The notes below the pieces were generated by a model. The model did not search any database and was not told where the DNA came from. It saw only the letters and a program-made list of their open reading frames with translations. The position numbers and the translations under genes are program-made. DNA of 64,000 bases from Candidatus Riflebacteria bacterium HGW-Riflebacteria-1. GTDB lineage: Bacteria; Muiribacteriota; Ozemobacteria; Ozemobacterales; Ozemobacteraceae. Positions 35,855 to 46,006 of the stretch are shown here, in pieces. The first letter of the stretch is position 1, and every line of letters starts with the position of its first letter. Where the stretch lies: assembly GCA_002839445.1 (NCBI GenBank), contig PGYB01000018.1, positions 1 through 64,000 on the forward strand, read 5' to 3'.

Positions 35855-37096
35855 GTGAACATAGATTATTTTAAGAATTTTCCTGATGAGAATGGCTATT
35901 TTGGCGAGTATGGCGGAGCTTACCTGCCGCCGCAGCTGATCGAGCATTTTAAGGAAATCACCCATTCTTACCTGACCATCTCAAAATCACACCGCTTCAT
36001 TTCTGAGTTGCGCTCGATCCGCAAGCATTTTCAGGGGCGCCCCACCCCGGTATATTTTGCTGAACGGCTGTCTAACAGCCTCGGCGGCGCCAGAATCTAT
36101 CTTAAGCGCGAAGACCTCAACCATACCGGCGCCCACAAGCTCAACCACTGCATGGGCGAGGCACTGCTGGCAAAATATATGGGCAAGAAAAAACTCATCG
36201 CCGAAACCGGCGCCGGCCAGCATGGCGTTGCCCTGGCCACTGCCGCCGCCTATTTCGGGCTCGAATGCGAAATTCACATGGGCGAAGTTGATATCGCTAA
36301 AGAACATCCCAACGTCGTACGCATGAAACTGCTGGGCGCCAATGTTGTAGCGGTAAGCGAGGGTCTGCGCACTCTCAAGGAAGCAGTCGACTCAGCCTTT
36401 GTCGCCTATCTGAAAGACCCGATCACCAGCATGTACTGCATAGGCTCGGTTGTCGGCCCCCATCCTTTCCCGATGCTGGTGCGCGAGTTTCAGAGAATTG
36501 TCGGCATCGAAGCGCGTGAGCAGTTTTTTGAAATGACCGGCGAACTGCCCGATAACGTGGTAGCCTGTGTCGGCGGCGGCAGTAACGCAATCGGCCTGTT
36601 CTCGGCCTTTCTCGATGATCCTGCCGAGATTTACGGAGTTGAACCTTCCGGGCGCTCACTGGATCTCGGCGAGAATTCTGCGACGATGACTCTCGGCAAA
36701 CCCGGTGTCATTCATGGTTTTAAATGCTACCTCCTGCAGGATGACAAAGGTGAACCGGCACCGGTTTATTCGATCGCCAGCGGCCTCGATTATCCTGGCG
36801 TCGGCCCGGAACACAGCTATTTTAAAGATACCGGTCGCATCAAATACGTAACCGCCAGCGATTACGAGTGCCTGGAAGCATTCTATACGCTGAGCCGCAC
36901 CGAAGGCATTATTCCGGCACTCGAAAGCGCGCACGCGGTAGCCTATGCCCTCAAACTTGCCAACGAAAAGAAGTATCAGTCTATTCTGATAAATCTCAGT
37001 GGCCGCGGCGACAAAGATATCGACTTCGTCTCCGAAAAATACGGCTTTTCGCTCGAAGAGTTCAAACAGCGCTACAAAGAAACAGACAAACCCTGA
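35855..37096 (+). CDS. trpB: Tryptophan synthase beta chain (stand-alone)
   Basis: 413 aa, PLP-dependent fold type II. GTG start at 35855 with AGGAG 6 nt upstream; the frame is open to 35783 but without SD. Landmarks: NFPDENGYFGEYGGAYLPP, HTGAHKLNH (Schiff-base Lys95), ETGAGQHGVA (catalytic Glu) and CVGGGSNAIG (phosphate loop). These are TrpB1-type rather than TrpB2-type. It converts indole plus serine to tryptophan. No trpA or other trp gene is present, so it may salvage indole or partner with a distant trpA. Its terminal Ser/Gly-rich region (LSGRGDKDID) is normal. Confidence 0.92.
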   Translation: MNIDYFKNFPDENGYFGEYGGAYLPPQLIEHFKEITHSYLTISKSHRFISELRSIRKHFQGRPTPVYFAERLSNSLGGARIYLKREDLNHTGAHKLNHCMGEALLAKYMGKKKLIAETGAGQHGVALATAAAYFGLECEIHMGEVDIAKEHPNVVRMKLLGANVVAVSEGLRTLKEAVDSAFVAYLKDPITSMYCIGSVVGPHPFPMLVREFQRIVGIEAREQFFEMTGELPDNVVACVGGGSNAIGLFSAFLDDPAEIYGVEPSGRSLDLGENSATMTLGKPGVIHGFKCYLLQDDKGEPAPVYSIASGLDYPGVGPEHSYFKDTGRIKYVTASDYECLEAFYTLSRTEGIIPALESAHAVAYALKLANEKKYQSILINLSGRGDKDIDFVSEKYGFSLEEFKQRYKETDKP

Positions 37097-37329
37097 ACTG
37101 GCTTCTGGCTGAAAATCTTGCAACATTTTCGCTCCTGTTCATTGATACGGCTTTCAATTCAGCGACCAGTATCTTCTCAAACAGGGAAAGTAAATTTCTC
37201 AAAACCAGAATGGCGCAGCATTTAACCTGTGCCAATTCTTGCCGCGCCTTCCTGACCGTTTTGGAAATAAGCGAAAGAAAAGACACCAGCTTTTGAGATA
37301 AAATTCATGCCGTTCAGCGTTTTATTCCC

Positions 37330-37358
37330 TTTACTGACTTTTTGCCATAGCTTATAAT
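37330..37358 (+). promoter_or_regulatory. Promoter of the large lipoprotein gene
   Basis: TATAAT at 37353-37358, with TTTACT at 37330-37335 (17-bp spacer). The predicted start is near 37365 and the ATG at 37398. The rest of 37097-37329 contains no recognisable gene. Confidence 0.5.
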
Positions 37359-37397
37359 TTTCACCTAGATAGAGTTTTAATTTTGGTGAGGTTTATT

Positions 37398-40300
37398 ATG
37401 AAGGTTTCGAATGGCATCAAATACCGTTTTCTCCTCTTGTTCTCCTTTCTGCTCGCACTCTCGATTGCAGGCTGCTTCAGATACGGATCTGGCGACGATG
37501 ATTTGTTGAGCATTCCGCCCGGCACTGCCGGCACTTTAAAAGGCAGCGTCAGTCTGACTCCACTGACAATAAGCCTTCAATTACGCGAAGCCGGCGCCGG
37601 CGCTGCCAATCTACCGGTAGGCCTGTATACATTTGATTCCAACCACCAGTTGCAGGCAGTTTTCAGTGCAGGGGTTGCAACAACAACCACAGATGCAGAT
37701 GGCAACTATAGATTCGACAATGTACCGGCTTACTATAGAAATTTCATCGTAGCGGTGCTTTTGCCAGATGGAAGCATACTCGAGGGATTTGCGCCACAGA
37801 TAGACACTACAGCCGGGGCCGAAACCTTTGCCATCAGCATCGACCCGACAACCGCATCACTCACCAGAATATTGCGAACTGCCGCCGCGGTAAGCCAACA
37901 AAAAGGATTTGACGCCGAAGCGTACTTCAGCCTTGGCGAATTTTTTGAGGTAGTTTCTCCGAGTCTCGTGGCTGATTTCTCTGAGAACAACCTGACAACT
38001 GCGGTTGAGGCCTTTCTAACCCGACAGAAGACACTGAATGAAGCCGCAGCGCAGTATGGACTGGCAAACGATCTGCTAATGCTCAAGCAGGCATTTAACG
38101 CCAGGACCCGTCAGCTTCTCGTCTCCATAAACGACGAACCACTTTCGATCAGCCGTGATGCAATCTGGAAAAAGTTCAGCAGCGAACTTTCTACAGCCTT
38201 CAGCAATATTTCGCCCGAATTGATTCGCACCCTCAATGACCTTAATCGGGTTGCTTACAGCGAAAAGATAGCTCCCCTGCTCCCGGCGCAACAGGCCAGC
38301 GCACTTAAAAACGAAGTTGCTCGACAGACTCTGATGACCAGCGTCGACACGATGGTATCCTCATTGAAAGAGCTGGCTAGAACCTTTGATTCATACAATT
38401 TTTCAGCATTCACCTTTCTGGAAACTGCAGTCGATAGAGCCTTTTCGTCTATCAGCCAGCTCCAGGCCGACCAGGTGGAAAAGGCCTTTACCAACGAACC
38501 CGCCCGCGTAATACTTAATGAAGTAATGGTCTCGGTTTTATCGGAACTGGGGCTCTTCGCGACCGACAACCTGCCAGGAGCCATTCCGTCGCGCCTCGTT
38601 GCCGCCTATCTAAGCCAGGTGCAGCCGCCGCCTGAAACTCCTACTGAGGAAACACCACCTGCACCGCCAAGTGAAGACCCTGCAGACGATACGCCGCCGA
38701 CACCACCGGGCGAAACTCCTACTGGAGAAACACCACCTGCACCGCCAAGTGAAGACCCTGCAGACGATACGCCGCCGACACCACCGGGTGAAACTCCTAC
38801 TGGAGAAACGCCATCCCCACAACCACCTCAGAGCATCCCGCTTATTTTCCGCCTGCTTCCATCACCTAAGGACTTCGCCGACGCCGGCTGGAGCTACGGC
38901 CCGACCAACCCGCCGCCAACCGAAGACTTGCGTTACAAAACAAGAGAACTGGCCAGGACAATTATTTTCCGCAAGCTTAATGACCTGCTCCCCAGCCTGC
39001 CGACTCTCGCCAGCAGAATTAACACCGAAGCGCGCAAGCAGCTTCTTACACATATCATTGTCGAGTATCGCGATATGGGCATGAGCATGCCGACATCGCC
39101 CCTGAGCGGCCCGGTCAATCCAGGCGACAACACCGGCGCCTTTACCAGTGGCATGACTGCCACCGGCACGATTACCGGCTTTCTTCAGGCAACAACTACC
39201 GTCACCATTAACAGCAAAGAATATTCATTTGCAATTCTACCTGCTCTCGGCGCTCCCGAAGCGCTGCCAAACTGGGGTTGTCTAGCCTATATCCGCAGCA
39301 CTTCGACTGAACTGGTCGCAACTACTACCGTTTACGACTACGAGATAACCTACGAAAGCATGGGCGGAATCAGCAAAGCCCCGGCAGTGCTGTTGAACAA
39401 CAGAAGCACGACTTCGACCGGCAGCAGCGAAACCAGCGCCCCCGGCCAGGAAGTAACAATCTCAGATTACCCGACAAGCGGCGTTATCTCAATAGACAAT
39501 CAGGGAGTAATGCGCTTCAATAACACTCTTGGCACGTTCTTGATCAATGTCCCGGTTGTTACCAGTGACCGCGCAACAGTTGAAGTCTTTCTGGGCAAAT
39601 CAGTTAAGTTTGAATGCGAACTGGTTTTGATCGACAAAACCCTTTCCAACTTCGGTCCGGAAAACATCAAGGCAATAATCATAAATACCGCCACGCTTGA
39701 GTTATTTGGCGCTACGACAAGATCGTTTAAGCTTGAGAACCCTCCGGCAATACCTTCTGATGTCCCACAACCAACAAAAGTAGTTGGGCTCGTAGAGCTT
39801 CCACCTGGCTCAGCGGTTCAGCGACACAGCTTGAAAATTCAAACCAATGTCCACGATTATGACATAGATCCTACCACCGGCTATTACGAAACTTTTATTG
39901 ACAGCAGTCAACATAGGCCTCTGGAAATATTTTTCGTTATGAATGCATACGGAAATCCTGTGTTGATAGGATATGGCCAGGCCATTTCCTATTTTGACAT
40001 AAATGTTGAAAGTACGGCAAGAGCGCTGGCTTACCTTGACCCGAACCTGATGCAGCTTGGGATCACCCCGAACCGGGAAGGCTACTACGGTGCCCACCCA
40101 AAAAGACCGCAATTGGAAAGTGCCATTAAAGCGGCTTTAATGGTTAACGGCGTCAACCCGCTTGACAGGTCAGTACACCCGGAGATTTTCCAATTGGCGG
40201 CAGAAATTTCTGAGGACCTGCAGGCCGCACTTGCTCCAAGCACAAAAAGCCTGCGAGGCAACAGGCTGATGGGAGCTTTAGCGCCATCAGAAGAAACCCG

Positions 40301-42005
40301 AACGGTTCTGGCTCGTGACCCCGATCAAAAAGAAACAAGTAATCTCGAGCTTCTCAATCGCGCCTACTGCTTCTATGACTTAACTATTACCCACAATGGC
40401 GACATAGTAAAAAACAGCCTTGGGCAGGACAGTTTCCGCCTCAGCCGACGACAATTCCTCGACTACACGCTCTGGCCACCAGAGCTGAAAACTCATGAAG
40501 CCGAAACTGTTACGACAATACCGCCTGGCGACGGACAACTGGTGTTCAAATTCAAAAGGAACCCTGAAATATCAGCACTTGATGCACTTCTTCGCGTCGT
40601 CAGTCTCGTTATCGGTGAAGAGATAAGTTCAAACAAGATAGCTCTGGATGGAATCTACAAAGTTCTGCTGACTTCCGGTCCAGTTGCCGAGGCCTTTACC
40701 AAACTGGTGACCGACGCTCCAGACAACCCAAGTGACGCATGGTCAGCCTTAAAGAACATTTTATTCGCTGATGCCGGCGCAATAAACGGTCTTGAGACCA
40801 TCTACAATATTTCCAAAGACAGTATAAAATCCAAACTAAAAAGTTCATGGGCGAAGACTGCATTCAAAATGGTGAGCAGCAAGCTCTTTTTCAAGGTTAA
40901 AGGAGCGTTTCTGGCAGCCGACATTGCCGCCATCATGTACAGTTTTAAGCGTGAACCAGACACAATGGAGCAAAAGGGCCTACAAGTCGAAAAATATTTC
41001 AGCGACCGACCAAGATATGAAAGAGTCCAGACCTTCAGACCGGATGATACCGCAGGTGGAGATGAGCTGACCGATACTTTCGACCGTGAAACTCTCTGGG
41101 AGCGTTTCCGGACCGGCAACTTTCATGCTGCTGGTGTAGCGCATGACGAAGTTGAAATAAAGGGTACGCATTTTGGCAACACAACTGGCAGCGTAAAAGT
41201 TGGCAATATCTCGCTGGAGATCATAAACTGGAGCAACAACCTGATCAGGGCACGCATTCCAAGAGGTGGATCGGTAGGCGATACAAATGGCACGCTGACA
41301 ATCACCGCCAATGAAAAGGATTACAGTTACAATCACACGCGCGGGCAATACCTTGTTCTTCCCGGATTATATGGGCTTGATACGTATTCTGGCCATGCAA
41401 AAACCATTTACAAATATCTCAAGGCCTATGCGACACATCTTGATGCAATCAGCGGTCGCAGTCTCAGACTAAGGTTTGAGCCCGTCGGTGGTGGCTCTGT
41501 CTTTCACATCGACTCCGTTATGGGTGATGGACATATAAGTTGCCCTGTGCCGGATATACCGGCAAATGATTACAGAGTTTTCATCGTTGCCGATGGAAAA
41601 GTTCTGCCGGTAAACATTCCGGCCGAAGATTCGGCTTTGGATGCAACTAACCCGGGCTATTCCAACAATCTTTTTCACATACTTGATATCAATTTCGACT
41701 ATACATCATTAACCAGAAACACCAGCGGACATGTGGATCTGGGTTCATCGGGAGCATCTGTAGTGTTTTCCTATACAACCGGCCTGAAAGAGATGCCGAA
41801 GTTACAGGTTAACGGAACGGATTGGCCTCTAACTCTTCAGTCACTACAACCCCAAAATGGCAACATGCATGCTAGCTTTGCAGTGCCAAACCTGGCGACA
41901 GGCACCTACGGCTATAAATTCTCCATCGACAGTCTTTCACAAACCGGCACCATACTGATCGTACAGAACCCCAACGAAATAGTTTACGAAGACATTGATT
42001 ACTAA
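37398..42005 (+). CDS. Large lipoprotein with proline-rich repeat and IPT/TIG domain
   Basis: 1535 aa. The start after GGTGAGG gives a signal peptide ending in the lipobox LSIAGC, so a cell-surface or periplasmic lipoprotein. Order: an early carboxypeptidase-regulatory/SdrD-B-like segment (TTDADGNYRFDNVPAYY), a helical region, a Pro/Thr/Glu-rich tandem repeat (38634-38813), a long region without recognised domain, and an IPT/TIG-type domain near the C-terminal fifth (IKGTHFGNTTGSVKVGN). IPT domains are Ig-like and occur in adhesins and receptors. Function unknown; adhesion or carbohydrate contact is a guess. Monocistronic, ended by a strong terminator. Confidence 0.7.
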   Translation: MKVSNGIKYRFLLLFSFLLALSIAGCFRYGSGDDDLLSIPPGTAGTLKGSVSLTPLTISLQLREAGAGAANLPVGLYTFDSNHQLQAVFSAGVATTTTDADGNYRFDNVPAYYRNFIVAVLLPDGSILEGFAPQIDTTAGAETFAISIDPTTASLTRILRTAAAVSQQKGFDAEAYFSLGEFFEVVSPSLVADFSENNLTTAVEAFLTRQKTLNEAAAQYGLANDLLMLKQAFNARTRQLLVSINDEPLSISRDAIWKKFSSELSTAFSNISPELIRTLNDLNRVAYSEKIAPLLPAQQASALKNEVARQTLMTSVDTMVSSLKELARTFDSYNFSAFTFLETAVDRAFSSISQLQADQVEKAFTNEPARVILNEVMVSVLSELGLFATDNLPGAIPSRLVAAYLSQVQPPPETPTEETPPAPPSEDPADDTPPTPPGETPTGETPPAPPSEDPADDTPPTPPGETPTGETPSPQPPQSIPLIFRLLPSPKDFADAGWSYGPTNPPPTEDLRYKTRELARTIIFRKLNDLLPSLPTLASRINTEARKQLLTHIIVEYRDMGMSMPTSPLSGPVNPGDNTGAFTSGMTATGTITGFLQATTTVTINSKEYSFAILPALGAPEALPNWGCLAYIRSTSTELVATTTVYDYEITYESMGGISKAPAVLLNNRSTTSTGSSETSAPGQEVTISDYPTSGVISIDNQGVMRFNNTLGTFLINVPVVTSDRATVEVFLGKSVKFECELVLIDKTLSNFGPENIKAIIINTATLELFGATTRSFKLENPPAIPSDVPQPTKVVGLVELPPGSAVQRHSLKIQTNVHDYDIDPTTGYYETFIDSSQHRPLEIFFVMNAYGNPVLIGYGQAISYFDINVESTARALAYLDPNLMQLGITPNREGYYGAHPKRPQLESAIKAALMVNGVNPLDRSVHPEIFQLAAEISEDLQAALAPSTKSLRGNRLMGALAPSEETRTVLARDPDQKETSNLELLNRAYCFYDLTITHNGDIVKNSLGQDSFRLSRRQFLDYTLWPPELKTHEAETVTTIPPGDGQLVFKFKRNPEISALDALLRVVSLVIGEEISSNKIALDGIYKVLLTSGPVAEAFTKLVTDAPDNPSDAWSALKNILFADAGAINGLETIYNISKDSIKSKLKSSWAKTAFKMVSSKLFFKVKGAFLAADIAAIMYSFKREPDTMEQKGLQVEKYFSDRPRYERVQTFRPDDTAGGDELTDTFDRETLWERFRTGNFHAAGVAHDEVEIKGTHFGNTTGSVKVGNISLEIINWSNNLIRARIPRGGSVGDTNGTLTITANEKDYSYNHTRGQYLVLPGLYGLDTYSGHAKTIYKYLKAYATHLDAISGRSLRLRFEPVGGGSVFHIDSVMGDGHISCPVPDIPANDYRVFIVADGKVLPVNIPAEDSALDATNPGYSNNLFHILDINFDYTSLTRNTSGHVDLGSSGASVVFSYTTGLKEMPKLQVNGTDWPLTLQSLQPQNGNMHASFAVPNLATGTYGYKFSIDSLSQTGTILIVQNPNEIVYEDIDY
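38634..38813 (+). repeat. 78-bp in-frame tandem repeat (2.3 copies)
   Basis: Units start at 38634, 38712 and 38790 (partial) and encode a 26-residue Pro/Thr/Glu/Asp unit (PPAPPSEDPADDTPPTPPGE core). Copies 1 and 2 are nearly identical at the DNA level, so the array is young and could vary in number. It probably forms a stiff linker. Confidence 0.85.
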
Positions 42006-42028
42006 CATGTAACTGAGATTGCAGCACA

Positions 42029-42065
42029 GGGCTGCTCCGCTTGCCGGGGCAGCCCGTTTTTTTTT
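42029..42065 (+). terminator. Rho-independent terminator of the large lipoprotein gene
   Basis: GGGCTGC...GCAGCCC stem, further extended by CC/GG pairs, followed by a run of nine T (42057-42065). Confidence 0.9.
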
Positions 42066-42167
42066 GATCGCAACTTTAAGGTTGAAGCTCCAAGTCAGAC
42101 CTGGTTCTCCGACGTCACGAATATATGGTCTCAGGAAAGCTGTTCACGCCTTGCTACAATTTTGTCT

Positions 42168-44207
42168 TCAAGGCCGCTTCAGCGGTTCGTTGAGTTCTTC
42201 GGTGCCGGCAACGGCAAACAATCCGTCGGCAATAATCGGAATGCGGGTTCCATCAGCTTTTACCGCGCTGATTTCAGCGAGCATGTCGTAAGGCAGAGTA
42301 ATATCAGTGTGCTTGCCGGTGTAGGCCTGAGACGGATCGGTTTTGCGCAGACTGCTCTTTTCATTCCCGGTTGCAATTATGAGCTTCTTCGATAGCAGTG
42401 AAAAGTGCGGACTGTCTTCTTCATAAGCATAACAGGTATCGCCGATCGCAAAGTGCGGGCCCATCTTCTCGGTGATCAGAATCGGCAGCAGGTGCCTGAT
42501 ATCATATTTCCCGGCCATGCGGTAAGCCAGAGTGTTGGTGCCGATGGCAAATTCACCGAGCGGCAGAGTTTTATTGGGCTTGAGCAGGTTGTCGAAAACG
42601 TATTTGCGGTTATCTGCCTCGTCAGCGAAATTGCTGCAACTGTAATCGACAACCATACCGTCTTTGAAGGTCAGCTTCAGATTATAGTAGCGCAGATTTC
42701 GCAGAAAAATGTCGGCAACGTGCAGTACACCATCGGTTCCGGTCAGTTTTGGCGAGGTGAATATTTCGCCGACCGGAATGTTAACGTCGGCCACACAGTT
42801 CTCAAACAGTGTTTCCTTCGTCGGTTCAGCAACCAGGTGCAGCTGTACCCTGAAATCGGTTTCGTTGCCCTGCACTCCCCTGACATGCACATATTCAGCC
42901 TGATCCAGAATATCGATCATATACTGCTGAATCTTCGCGTAACGCATGTTGTCCAGCGTGTTTATTTCAAGAGTGTCACGAAAAATATCTGCGAAATTTT
43001 CGCCAATCTCGGTAGAGGGGAAGGCGATCATGCTGAAACTGGCCTCTTCGCGCGGCGCAGTCTGGTAATACATCCTGGTAATCTTTCCCTGAGTCACATG
43101 CTGGATCTTGTCCTGCTCTTCACTCATAGTCAGCACAGTATTCTTGATAACCGGAACAAAAGGCTTTTCACCGAACAACTGCACCACCAGAGGACCTGCC
43201 TGCCCTTTGACTTTGTCCTGCAGTTTTGCCAGGGCATTTTCATAGGCTGCAATCCGCTGGTCAGCGAACTTTTGGTCGAAATAAAGGGCACTGTTATGGC
43301 GCAGATCATACGAATACTGCTCATTGGCGCCACTGGTATCCGGCGCACCAATTGAAGCGGGCAGCCCCTTTGCAGCCAGCTCCTGAGCCATCATCAGACC
43401 AAGCTTTTCCATGCCCATCGGATAAATGACACGAGCATACTTTTTTTTGCGATAATCCAGATTTTTTCTGACAAAACTGTTCAAAAACGCCTCAACATGA
43501 TTCTTTGCGAGGCTGCGCAGGTCGGCTTCCGGATACGAGGCAATGAATCCGGCCATTTTCAGAATCTCGGGCTTAACGTAGATGCCAAAACGATACAGAT
43601 AGCGCAGATCAGAGAAATCAGCACTTTCGAGAATATCCCGATATAGCGAAAACTCAGGGTCGTTTGCCTGATAAAGCCCGAAAGTGGTAGTTATTTCAAG
43701 CTGCTCAAGCATGTGGGCGGAAAAAAGGCCCAGAGCGTTCTCAAAGCCGATGCTGCCCTTTTCCCATAGCTCATAGAAGCTTAAATACAGATTATTGCAG
43801 CTGCTCAGCTGGCTGTAATTACCGATTCTCACCCATGAAAGATAGTTACGCATATGCGCATGCAGCGTGGAAACAAGCTGACCGAGCTGCAGCCCGAACA
43901 TTGCCGCTGCATAATCCGGGTTGGCAAAGCAGGCGTCGTAACCGTCAGCGCCCGGAAGAACTTCGGCAAAATACTCGTGATTCTGCTTCTGCAGCTGTTC
44001 CAGCGTAAAGCCTTTGAATTCAGGGTCCTGCTTGAGCATCTGCTCAAATTCTGCAGCACGGAGAATGTTTTTTCGCGCCGCTGCAAAATATTTTCCCCAG
44101 GCCTCAGCGACCGGAATATCCAGAGCCTTTATCTTCTTAAGCGTATCTGCCCAGACGTCAATTCCCTGTCTGATGCATTCTACAGGCTTTAAATTGTTAT
44201 CAATCAT
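42168..44207 (-). CDS. Aminopeptidase T-like metallopeptidase (M29-related)
   Basis: 679 aa, longer than usual M29 enzymes (~410 aa) because of an N-terminal helical region (about 1-260). The C-terminal half carries M29-style landmarks: NIPVGEIFTSP (metal-ligand Glu), GEFAIGTN and a following HFAIGDTCYAYEED segment with His/Asp candidates. It is probably a dinuclear-metal cytoplasmic aminopeptidase. GGGGG lies 5 nt before the ATG at 44207; the frame continues to a TTG at 44228. The family assignment rests on these motifs only, and the long N-terminus is unusual. Confidence 0.6.
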   Translation of the reverse strand: MIDNNLKPVECIRQGIDVWADTLKKIKALDIPVAEAWGKYFAAARKNILRAAEFEQMLKQDPEFKGFTLEQLQKQNHEYFAEVLPGADGYDACFANPDYAAAMFGLQLGQLVSTLHAHMRNYLSWVRIGNYSQLSSCNNLYLSFYELWEKGSIGFENALGLFSAHMLEQLEITTTFGLYQANDPEFSLYRDILESADFSDLRYLYRFGIYVKPEILKMAGFIASYPEADLRSLAKNHVEAFLNSFVRKNLDYRKKKYARVIYPMGMEKLGLMMAQELAAKGLPASIGAPDTSGANEQYSYDLRHNSALYFDQKFADQRIAAYENALAKLQDKVKGQAGPLVVQLFGEKPFVPVIKNTVLTMSEEQDKIQHVTQGKITRMYYQTAPREEASFSMIAFPSTEIGENFADIFRDTLEINTLDNMRYAKIQQYMIDILDQAEYVHVRGVQGNETDFRVQLHLVAEPTKETLFENCVADVNIPVGEIFTSPKLTGTDGVLHVADIFLRNLRYYNLKLTFKDGMVVDYSCSNFADEADNRKYVFDNLLKPNKTLPLGEFAIGTNTLAYRMAGKYDIRHLLPILITEKMGPHFAIGDTCYAYEEDSPHFSLLSKKLIIATGNEKSSLRKTDPSQAYTGKHTDITLPYDMLAEISAVKADGTRIPIIADGLFAVAGTEELNEPLKRP

Positions 44208-44380
44208 CACTACCCCCGGAATTTTCAACTAACCGATTTTAACAGATCATGCGCTTGCGCAAAAGCGGTTTTTCGCCGGTACCGGCAATTCTTTATCAGA
44301 CCGGCAGCTTTTTTAAGAACCGCGTTGCCATCAAGATAGCCAAAGGCATTGATGTGCCTGACGATGACGACAAAATTTTC

Positions 44381-44396
44381 CCGACAAATCATGCTC
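44381..44396. repeat. CCGACAAATCATGCTC intergenic element
   Basis: Matches at 15 of 16 positions the element at 55738-55753, which is downstream of a GNAT gene. The gap 44208-44668 (461 nt) has no convincing gene. Confidence 0.5.
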
Positions 44397-44540
44397 TGAT
44401 TTCTCAGGTTTTCTTTCAAGAACTGATGGCGCTCTGAATACGGGTGGCAAATCAACAAGAAAATAATAGTGCGGTTTAGTGAGCGCTTACTCATCAAGGG
44501 AATAATGACGACCGCGACCGACCTTGGAATTGACGTTGTT

Positions 44541-44588
44541 GCTGAGGCATATTAGCATGATGCAACATTGCTAACAAGTCTCAGCACG
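44541..44588. repeat. 48-bp hairpin repeat, copy A
   Basis: 44 of 48 positions are identical to 58474-58521. The outer stem GCTGAGGC pairs with GTCTCAGC (one G-U), the inner stem TTAGCA with TGCTAA. It lies 11 bp upstream of the RND operon promoter. Confidence 0.7.
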
Positions 44589-44598
44589 TCTTACCAAA

Positions 44599-44627
44599 TT
44601 GACTGAATATTGACGCCGTGATAGCAT
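44599..44627 (+). promoter_or_regulatory. Promoter of the RND efflux operon
   Basis: TTGACT (44599-44604), 17 bp, TAGCAT (44622-44627). It is downstream of the 48-bp hairpin and 42 bp before the adaptor start. Confidence 0.45.
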
Positions 44628-44668
44628 TCAGCGAATCTTTTCTTGCGTGAATATCTCAAGGAGCCGTG

Positions 44669-45982
44669 TTGAAAATTAGAAATTATTTTTCGTTGATCAT
44701 TGGTCTGGTTCTTCTATTGGCAGGGGTTCTTGCGCTGATTTTAATGGGTAGACTCAGAGCGCCGCAGGAGCAGAAAGATGTCAGAGAAACCAGCACGCGT
44801 TACGTAGAGATTGAAAAGATAAACAAAACCAGCGAGCCTGTGAAAATTTCCGGTTTCGGAACAGTGCAGCCAAGAGTGTCAGTGGCGCTTCCTGCTGAGA
44901 TTCCCGGCATTATCAGATGGCGCCATGATTCACTTGAGACTGGTGGCATCATCGCATCTGGTGAGAAAATAATAGAAATAGACCCCGAGAACTATAAAAT
45001 CCTGTTGCAGCGAGCTGAAAAAAACCTCGCGATGGCAAAACTTCAATTTGAACTTGCCCAGAGCGAAATCGACGGCTTCAAAAAAAATCTTGAGATATCA
45101 GCTGAAAACGTTGAAATATCAAGGAGAGAACTCGACAGGTTTGAAACACTTGAAAAGTCTAATGCAACCTCCAGATCACAGCTTGATAAAATTAGATCTG
45201 CTTTTAAAAATGCTCTGGCACTCAAGACCAGAGATGAAAACGCTTTAAGTCAATCAATCATTAGAAAATCTTCGTCTGAAGTGGCAATTTCTCAGGCCGA
45301 AGTATCGCTGGCAGAAGCACGACTCAACCTGAATCGAACCGTGATAAAAGCGCCTTTTCTTTGCCGGGTTGAAGCCAGGCATAGCGAAGCTGGAGAATAT
45401 GTAACCCCCGGCAAAATAATCGCGCATCTATATGATCCATCGACGCTTGAGGTTCATGTGCCGGTTTCGGTTTCTGACCTGATCTGGCTGCTGCCCGAGT
45501 CGGCATTGCTTGAATCAGGCAATTTGCGAGAACTCAAAAGCGACGCCATGGTTAAGTTTTGTGTCGACGACAGTCTTGAAGAAATTTGCTGGATCGGCAA
45601 AATAAGTCGTTTATCAGGTTCGATCAGCAACAAAAACAGAACCGTTGATGTTGTCGTTGAATTGCCTGAAGGTTCGCTTCAGGGAAGCAAATTGCCTTTC
45701 ATCAAGGGTTTGTTTGTTGAAGTTGAACTTATGGGGCGTCTTCTCGAAGGAGTATTCAAGGTGCCGAGAGCATTTATTTCAAGATATGATACGGTTAACC
45801 TGTTTGATAATGGCAAATTGCGAGTCGAAAAAGTTGAAATATTGCGCAGTGAAAATGAATTCGCCTACGTGACTGGTGCTCTTGCTGATAACGATGCAAT
45901 AATTTCCACAAGATTGCCAGAAGTCTTTCCAGGCATGTCTCTGACAATAGCAGCTACCCAGAGTATAAGCGTTGATGATTGA
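44669..45982 (+). CDS. RND efflux periplasmic adaptor (membrane fusion protein)
   Basis: 437 aa. One N-terminal membrane anchor (about 6-26), then a split lipoyl domain, a coiled-coil hairpin (about 110-215, rich in Glu/Lys/Leu heptads), a beta-barrel and a membrane-proximal domain, as in HlyD/AcrA proteins. Landmarks: SGFGTVQPRVSVALPAEIPG, RTVIKAPFLCRVE and GEYVTPG. TTG 44669 lies 5 nt after AAGGAG; GTG 44666 would be only 2 nt away, so TTG is preferred. It is followed 24 nt later by the pump gene. The DNA is visibly more A+T-rich than most of the window. No TolC-type gene is linked. Confidence 0.88.
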   Translation: MKIRNYFSLIIGLVLLLAGVLALILMGRLRAPQEQKDVRETSTRYVEIEKINKTSEPVKISGFGTVQPRVSVALPAEIPGIIRWRHDSLETGGIIASGEKIIEIDPENYKILLQRAEKNLAMAKLQFELAQSEIDGFKKNLEISAENVEISRRELDRFETLEKSNATSRSQLDKIRSAFKNALALKTRDENALSQSIIRKSSSEVAISQAEVSLAEARLNLNRTVIKAPFLCRVEARHSEAGEYVTPGKIIAHLYDPSTLEVHVPVSVSDLIWLLPESALLESGNLRELKSDAMVKFCVDDSLEEICWIGKISRLSGSISNKNRTVDVVVELPEGSLQGSKLPFIKGLFVEVELMGRLLEGVFKVPRAFISRYDTVNLFDNGKLRVEKVEILRSENEFAYVTGALADNDAIISTRLPEVFPGMSLTIAATQSISVDD

Positions 45983-46006
45983 AACAAAAATAGAATCACA
46001 TAAAAT

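Noticed and set aside
44225..44497. 90-codon minus-strand frame before the RND operon
   Set aside because: No SD, and its middle is the dispersed CTGACAAATCATGCTC-type element, which also creates similar meaningless peptides at 55.7 kb.
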